From Phoenix dactylifera (Eukaryota; Streptophyta; Magnoliopsida; Arecales; Arecaceae), in NCBI RefSeq assembly GCF_009389715.1, contig NW_024067841.1:310001-374000 (forward strand): a stretch of DNA of 64,000 bases, in the 5' to 3' direction. The notes under the pieces are model-generated. The model searched no databases. It had not been told where the DNA came from and was given only the letters and a program-made list of their open reading frames with translations. The position numbers were made by a program, and so were the translations under genes. Of this stretch, positions 56,620-64,000 are shown piece by piece. Within the stretch, counting starts at the first letter, position 1; every line of letters starts with the position of its first letter.

Positions 56620-59600
56620 TCTGTATCTGGTTTCTGAGTATATATGTCTGTAAGAAGCGGCCTTAAGAAACTTTTGATTTCTTATTCTACATGGTTTCTC
56701 ACTTTTGGAATTGCATCTTTCACTGAAATAAATGGGAATATAAAGCTATGGCAGGAGTTTTAAAGACCGTGGACTTCAATTGGATGCTGATTGAAAGTCA
56801 CATGTATCAGTTCTAAATGATTAGTTTATATGTGCATTGGTTGGTACCTTCAATTATTTATTCCGATGACGTTGATGCTCAAATTCGTGGATTGTCTGAT
56901 TTGCACAAATGGAGGCCTTCGGCCATATACAGCAAGCGTTGGGAGCAACACAAGGTTGCTTTTGGGAAAAACAAGGGAAACAGAAATTATCTATCCTTCA
57001 ATTATGCTGTCCATGGATCAAATTATTTCGTTGATTGGATTTCACTTGACTATCTATGGCTCCATGGCGTGTGCTCAGGGTAGAAGTTTTGTATAAATGT
57101 ATCGCTGTGTTATTAAGTATTTTGCCTTAAGTTCTTTTCTCTATAAGAGGTGGAATAGAATAACCCGGTTATCCACTTATCCGACTGTTGCTAAGCAGTT
57201 TCTGGATATCAAACGAACCTTCCCAGATGGTCATCTTAATGAGGCCGATTTACCCTCTTTTGTAATCAGTTTCGCTACAGTACCTGCTGCTCTAGCTAAT
57301 TGTCACTATATTTCAATTTTATTATTTAGAATATTTGATTTTTCTTTTTTGCAAGATGAATTTATTATACCAGTTTTGTAAAAATACATCCATAAAAATT
57401 AGAAAATAAAATAGATATTCCAATGTTTAGAAATTGATTGAGGCTCCATAACTTCGTAAAAGAATTCCACGACCATTTCATTGAAATAATTTGTTTAGTA
57501 TTGTGGGCTTCGATGTTCTTGTTTCAAAAAAGTAAGCAATGTTTTGGTAGCATTTACCATAAGCACAAATGCACAATTACTGACAACAATGATGTCAAAG
57601 GATATTTAGAAGAACAATCAAATGTCACTAGGTAGCTGAAATTTTGTCCAACTAAACAGCAGAAAATTGTGTTTTTTTTCGAAAATATTCCTATTATCCT
57701 AGTAAACAGGGAGATCACAATGGATATCTCTTATAATAGTCCAAAGCCTGCAACACAAGGAGCCTTGCAACAAAGAAAAGTAATGTGGGCAAGGAATGAC
57801 ACCTAGAAGATTCTTGTCACTTCATAAAAGACACGAGAATGCAACTTTATCATGCATGCAATCACATGGATCGGCAAATCATTCAATAGTTCTTGTCACT
57901 AATCTTTCTCCCCATCAAACTGCCCATTTACGTATGTGGATATCATTTCCTTAAAAGGATCTGCCAAGTTGTATGCTATGATCTTATTATATTTTATTTG
58001 ATATAAAGAGGGATTTTTTCTCTCTATACATCAACTTTTTTACCCCACAATGTCGATCTCCACGGTTTGCCCATATCTATGTGAGGGTAAATGTAATTTT
58101 ATAGGGACAAAAAAAATAAAGAATTATGAAAATATGAAATCCAATAATTGCCGTCATCAAGGTGCTGGAAATTGTATAGAAAATTGGGGTAGACGAAAAT
58201 TTTAAACGAAGGATGAGGAGTTAATTGAAAACTAAAAATTACCAAAGAGTAATTTTATATAATTTTTAAAAATCTGAAATATGATAATTGTGTAGGAAAT
58301 TTTGAAAGTTGACATATTTGGAAATTTTAAATGAAGACGGGCAGGCATTTAAAAATTAAAAACTGTTTAAAATGGAGTTTAAAATGGATTTAAATGCTTA
58401 ACCTTTTAGCACAAAAGACTGTCACGTTGATTCATAGGCTTGCATAAAGAATGGTGCAATATATATAGCTAGGGATGTTGGATATGATTAGCACCCCTTC
58501 ATTTCATCTTTGGTCCTTTGGTGGATTTAAACCCTTCAGTGTATCGATATACAGATTTCCTGATCATCTACACCATTTGAAACTCACACCAATCAAACAT
58601 CCAATGCATCATGTGATGCATAACAATCAATCATCCGCAATGCAATACACTCAAACTTGTAGTCTCCTCATTGGAGTTTAGAAGTTGGGACGTCTACGTA
58701 GAAGAATATGGATTTTTATTCTCAATAATTAATTCAACTAGGAGAATTCATTATCTTGCTCACTTGACTTCGGTGGCCTAATCAATGTAAAGCTTTTGCG
58801 ACATGAACCACATAAGATGCTTGAAATGGTTCTCACATTGCCAACATTTTAACCACCTTAACATGCTGCTTTCATAGCCAGATTTGCAAAAATGGGAACG
58901 TACGGACGATATTTGTTTAATTCTTCTGCCGAAGAAGCCTCAAAACCAAGCCTACTCTCCCACATGAAAATTGACAAATCTAAAGATGTAGTGCCAGTCT
59001 GAATTATGATTAATTAAGCTAATCTTATTTATTTTGGGTTGTTTAAGAAGGTTCGCTATTATCGTCCCTACTGAGTTTAAATAAAGCGAATGAGAAGATA
59101 TTGCTCCTACCGGGTTTAGATAATAGGTAGTGCCATTCTTTGGAATCGAAGTACTAGATTTATCAAACAACACATTAGTACTTTTTGATTGCTAGCTGTA
59201 TATGAGCTATATTATTAGCTGTATATATCTTCAATTATAAGAGGTGGGCTATGACATTATTTGATGTGTGAAATAAAGATCATATTTTTCTCTCCCTACG
59301 TCTCTTGCTTCTCTCTCTCTATGTCTCTCTCTCTCCTCTCCCTCTATGTTTACATTGATAGCACGTCACTAGATTTATCAAATGGTATCAACAGACATTA
59401 TATTGGTTGGCATCTATTTTTCCATAGGAGAGGTCTTAGGTTAAAATCACAGAGGTGGCAATCTATCAAATGGTGCTTGCAACTTGAAATCTCACTCATT
59501 TAGAAAATGTTCGTGTCCATAAGCAGAACAACAACGCCTGACATTAGACGCAGCTCAAAGTTGACAACAAGCTTGCAATGGAGAAAAAGTCGTGGCAAAG

Positions 59601-60231
59601 TGAGACTTCCCATTCGCTGCCTAATACCGCCCTGCAAAGAGAAGCCTCCATCATCCAATGGCTCAGACAAAACGAAAGCAATGCTTGCCTAAATTTGTGA
59701 ACTTGTGCATATTAAAACAGGAAGTTGTGCAAACCCTGAGGAAAGGGAAACCTTATTCTGGTACTCTCTGGCCCACTGATTGATGGGCGATACAAGTTCT
59801 TGCTTAGATATGCATCGACTTGGTTAAGGAACGGCACAGGGGGGGTCGGCATGAATTCAGAACCATGATGATAGTGGCATGGGCAGTGCAACGATTCTTT
59901 GCGACTCCGCAACAAAACCATCGCCTTTAGCCAGGCTTTCGGTGGGGTGACTCAGATGATTTGACACTAAAGTACAAACGTCCAGAGCTCTCCAACGTGG
60001 ACGGGATAATCTTCAACCATCTCGCCTGAATGGAGTCCGCAAAGTACTTCAAGTTGATACGACTCTCGCAAGTAAAAGTAATTGATGGTGCTAGTTTTCT
60101 AAGGTCCAAAACTGAGGATCCCGGCGGAGATCTGATGTCCTATTCTCAACAAACATTTAATGAAAAGCATGGGCCTTGACCATAATGGATTTTCACTGCT
60201 TAAGATTAGCAGAACATAACATTTTAATTGG

Positions 60232-60234
<3 letters not shown>
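56620..60234. other. intergenic spacer, no gene seen
   Basis: Several short frames (for example 56817-57083 and 57097-57381) do not resemble known proteins. A GC-richer patch at 59500-60110 has open frames on both strands without recognisable motifs. No RNA gene found. Confidence 0.45.

Positions 60235-60326
<92 letters not shown>
60235..60326. repeat. (AT)n(AG)n compound microsatellite
   Basis: About 31 AT units followed by about 14 AG units, the same layout as at 35749-35809. Confidence 0.95.
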
Positions 60327-62670
60327 CGCAATTTGGCTACATTCGAATGGATCTCCGATCAGATCTATGTTGAACAATAAGGTCTCATATCAATGATTCG
60401 AGCAGATATACCATCTCTATATTGTTTAGATAACAAAAATCATTTGATTCGAACATCCCTGGCTTATGTATCAAATAGTCAAAAAAATTGGACATCTAAA
60501 TAAAATTAAATCATATTTATTTTTTGATCATTTGAGGCATTAGCTAGGAGTTTTAAATTACATAATTTTTGATGTGTAAGTAGTTTACCTAATGGCTCCA
60601 ATTATTGATGTAGGACCTCCATTGTTTAATGTAGACTTGATGAGTGGGGATCTACTCAAATGTAGCCAAATTTAGGTCGTACACACAACACATAGATACA
60701 TATGTATGTATGTAGCAAGGGGTAATCCGTGCCATTATAAATTAGAAATTGGTGAAGACATTATTGTCTCTTTTAGATATTTATCAACAGAAAAATGTGC
60801 AGTTATAATCTGTTTATATTGATCCCCACATTACCAGTGGCATGATACAGTGAATATTGGTTTTCCTCGCTATGTCATCTAATGTATCTAGATAAGGCAT
60901 ATGGCTTGTTTCTAGGTATTGATTTTCCCATGCAAAACACAAATAAGAAAAGGGGAGGTTCACATTCCATTTCATAGCGCCAGCATATTGCCTTACTCCT
61001 TTTTTTTATTTGTTTAACGATGGGAAACGTAAACAAACAAAATGTTTCAGAATATTGGTTTTACAAAAATTATGCATGTTAAAAAATACTTAATAGAATG
61101 TGCAACCTTTCTATTAGAAGCTTGGCGCGCCAACATATTGCCCGAACTTTTCAAATTGTATGTTTTTAGAACAAATGCTATAATTGGCGGACTTTTACTG
61201 CGATAAATGCTATCTAGAATTACAAAATTGAAGCATTGATGAAGCAGGATACTCTTCTATGCATATTTTGTACTACAAAAAACTACAGTATCCAGAATAG
61301 CCACCACGTTATCCATTTCAGAGATAGATGATTATGTCTCATCTTGGGTGTGCACCATATTTAACACTGAGCTCTACTAATTGGATTTTGAAGATGAGGG
61401 ACAACCGTCCATCTTCAACATGGATAATGTGGCTGCTATCCAGAGCCATACACCGTAGAGGATTAAACGAAGCAATCGTCACCAAAGAATCTCGATAGGA
61501 GATTGTTTTAAGCAAAGCTATCAACCTCTTCAAATTAAAGAAAAAGCATGGCTCCAACCCGGTTTATTTCTAGCTTTCTTAAGCTCTCTTCCGCACTTAA
61601 CAGATCTTCCCAAATTCTTCCTTCTCTCTAGATTATCCTTTAATGGATAATCCGTTTTGTATCTCTTCGTAATCTTAACGAAATTAGGCGAAGCCTTGCT
61701 CTTTCTCTTTCTGGAAAAAACATAACATGTCATAGTGATCAAATCACCAACAGAGGCAGTTGGTTGAGTTGGTAAGTCCTCAAACTATTTTAATTAACGC
61801 TGCCAACAAAGAGCCCTTTTTTTTCTGTTTTTCTTCTTCTTTTTTCTTGGGATCAAAGAATCCCAGTTAGAGTTTTATGAAACCACCCTTGGTCTCGGTA
61901 TGATAGAGAGCATACTCTTTACGGGCACTCTAGCAAACCTTAGAAGCGTTTTATTTTCGCCCTTTGTTGAGAATAAAAGCTGAAAATTCCACCAATCTCC
62001 CAATATTTCAAGGAAACAAAGTGAAAAGAATCCACTATGCTCTCCTCAGGAAGGAGGGTATCTATTCCTCTCCTGGTTAGAATAAATAGGCGAGCTTCTA
62101 AATTAAAGATCCATACCGTAAATTATGATATTTACCACTAAAAATATCAAAAAATAAAAAAAGTATATAATTTTTATTTTTTAAACTTATGTATAATGTA
62201 TTTACAAAAATAGATGATTTCTACAATGCTAATGTACTAAGATACATGAAAATGCTTAACTTGAGAATCAATTTTACTGATCATAACCAAACATGTTAAT
62301 ATATATATATATATAAAAATTGAAAATCAATAGATTTTAATGCTTAGGTCATAGTAAAATATAACTCATATCATTTTAATCCAAAAATTTTACATCCGTT
62401 TGATATATAGATTTCATAGCAAAATTTTTGAGCCTTAGGTGGTCTCGTGTGCATGAAAAACCAAGATGGTGTTTGGCGCGTGAAGGACCTGACCACGTTC
62501 CTTAAACTGGGAGCCAACTTCGGATAGAAAAGAGTTGCCGCCGGCCCATAGGCCCATAGTCCCAGCCTCTCTCTTTCTTTTTTTTTTTCAAGGCCTAATG
62601 CCGAATAAAGGAGAAAAAAAAACACATACACACAATGATAACGTCTAGCCCAGTACAGAAATCGGGCATA
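60327..62670. other. intergenic spacer, no gene seen
   Basis: No frame resembles a known protein and no RNA gene was recognised. AT-rich throughout. Confidence 0.45.
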
Positions 62671-62671
62671 G

Positions 62672-63450
<779 letters not shown>

Positions 63451-63786
63451 ATCAAAGGACAGGCACTTGTGGACTTCGTCGCTGCACATCCGGTGCCTGA
63501 TGACTCACCTTTGATCACTGATCTTCCAAATGAAGAAGGACATGTCATTGAACATATTGGACCTCACTGGGAGATGTATTTCGATGGGGCATCCCAAAGA
63601 GCTCCTGGAGAGGATAGAAGTGCACCAAAGATATGAGCCGGGGCCGGTATTGTGTTCCTAACACAAAAAAAGGGAACATTATTTGTTCTTTCTTTTTCCT
63701 TTATCAAAGCCAATAACAAGGTGGAATATGAAGGAAGCTCTGATGATAGGATTGACAATAGCTCTTTGGATTTTATTCCGGCATAA
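63451..63786 (+). pseudogene. Ty3/gypsy RNase H relic
   Basis: The frame reads KGQALVDFVAAHPVPDD, then WEMYFDGAS, the first RNase H motif, and GAGIVFLT. A TGA at 63634-63636 breaks it. After VEYEG one extra base appears to shift the frame: the continuation typical of this domain is found in the neighbouring frame. The remaining RNase H and integrase are not visible before the window ends. It resembles plant non-chromovirus gypsy elements (Athila/Tat-type) and is unrelated to the integrase relic at 24001. Confidence 0.8.
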
Positions 63787-64000
63787 TCTTTGTTTATATT
63801 ATTAATGTTCTGTTATAGCATTTTTCCTACCCCTAATGCGTAGGTCTGTCTTGTTTATAATTGTTAGATTAAGAATATCGCTAGTAAAATTGGACAATTA
63901 ACATATGCATCCTCGATCGATCACAGTTATGAATTAAAGATTATCATAATCGCTAGAGAACGATGTATTACAACAATCATTGATCGCAGCAAAGCAACCT
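63787..64000. other. right edge, no gene seen
   Basis: AT-rich sequence without recognisable coding or RNA features; may continue the decayed retrotransposon. Confidence 0.35.

Overview
The window reads as nuclear DNA of a flowering plant, most likely a monocot. Genes have GT-AG introns, spacers are AT-rich, there are long (AT)n and (CT)n microsatellites, and plant LTR retrotransposons are present. A palm is my best guess from general gene style, but nothing here proves it. There are no operons, CRISPR arrays or bacterial features, and I found no convincing tRNA or rRNA gene.

Four protein-coding genes can be supported. (1) A plus-strand, four-exon gene at 2245-4156 encodes a chloroplast-targeted Tmemb_14 / FATTY ACID EXPORT protein, closest to FAX4. 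(2) A minus-strand, eight-exon gene spans 36559 down to 8773 and encodes a SAM-dependent methyltransferase of the spermidine-synthase-like fold. Its exons join in frame into 353 residues. (3) A single-exon minus-strand OVATE family protein lies at 41308-40649. (4) A three-exon plus-strand gene at 55263-56392 encodes a heavy-metal-associated isoprenylated plant protein (HIPP).

The main structural event is inside intron 6 of the methyltransferase gene, which is about 20.6 kb long. It holds a nest of two LTR retrotransposons. The older is a Ty3/gypsy chromovirus-like element (11655-27825, 5-bp target duplication GATCA) whose interior is reduced to an integrase core, a chromodomain-like tail and one in-frame stop. 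Its first LTR is split by a Ty1/copia Sirevirus-like element (13917-23433, target duplication AGGTG). The copia element keeps LTRs, primer-binding site, gag remnants, the end of RNase H and a series of polypurine tracts, but lacks protease, integrase and reverse transcriptase. Both lie antisense to the host gene, whose splice sites and reading frame look intact.

The copia LTRs hold the most unusual structure: about twenty copies of a GGGTCGACCC-type palindrome, partly arranged as a 52-bp unit present three times in one LTR and once in the other, followed by six short hairpins with a shared loop and stems of differing sequence.

Region by region: 1-2244, spacer and FAX4 promoter; 2245-4340, FAX4; 4340-8770, spacer with a diverged ~455-bp tandem repeat and a foldback element; 8773-36559, methyltransferase gene with the retrotransposon nest; 36560-40648, AT-rich spacer; 40649-41308, OFP; 41309-54950, AT-rich spacer with short duplications, a small inverted-repeat element and a possible F-box relic; 54950-56620, HIPP; 56620-64000, spacer with long microsatellites and a Ty3/gypsy RNase H relic at the right edge. 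The four genes share no evident pathway.
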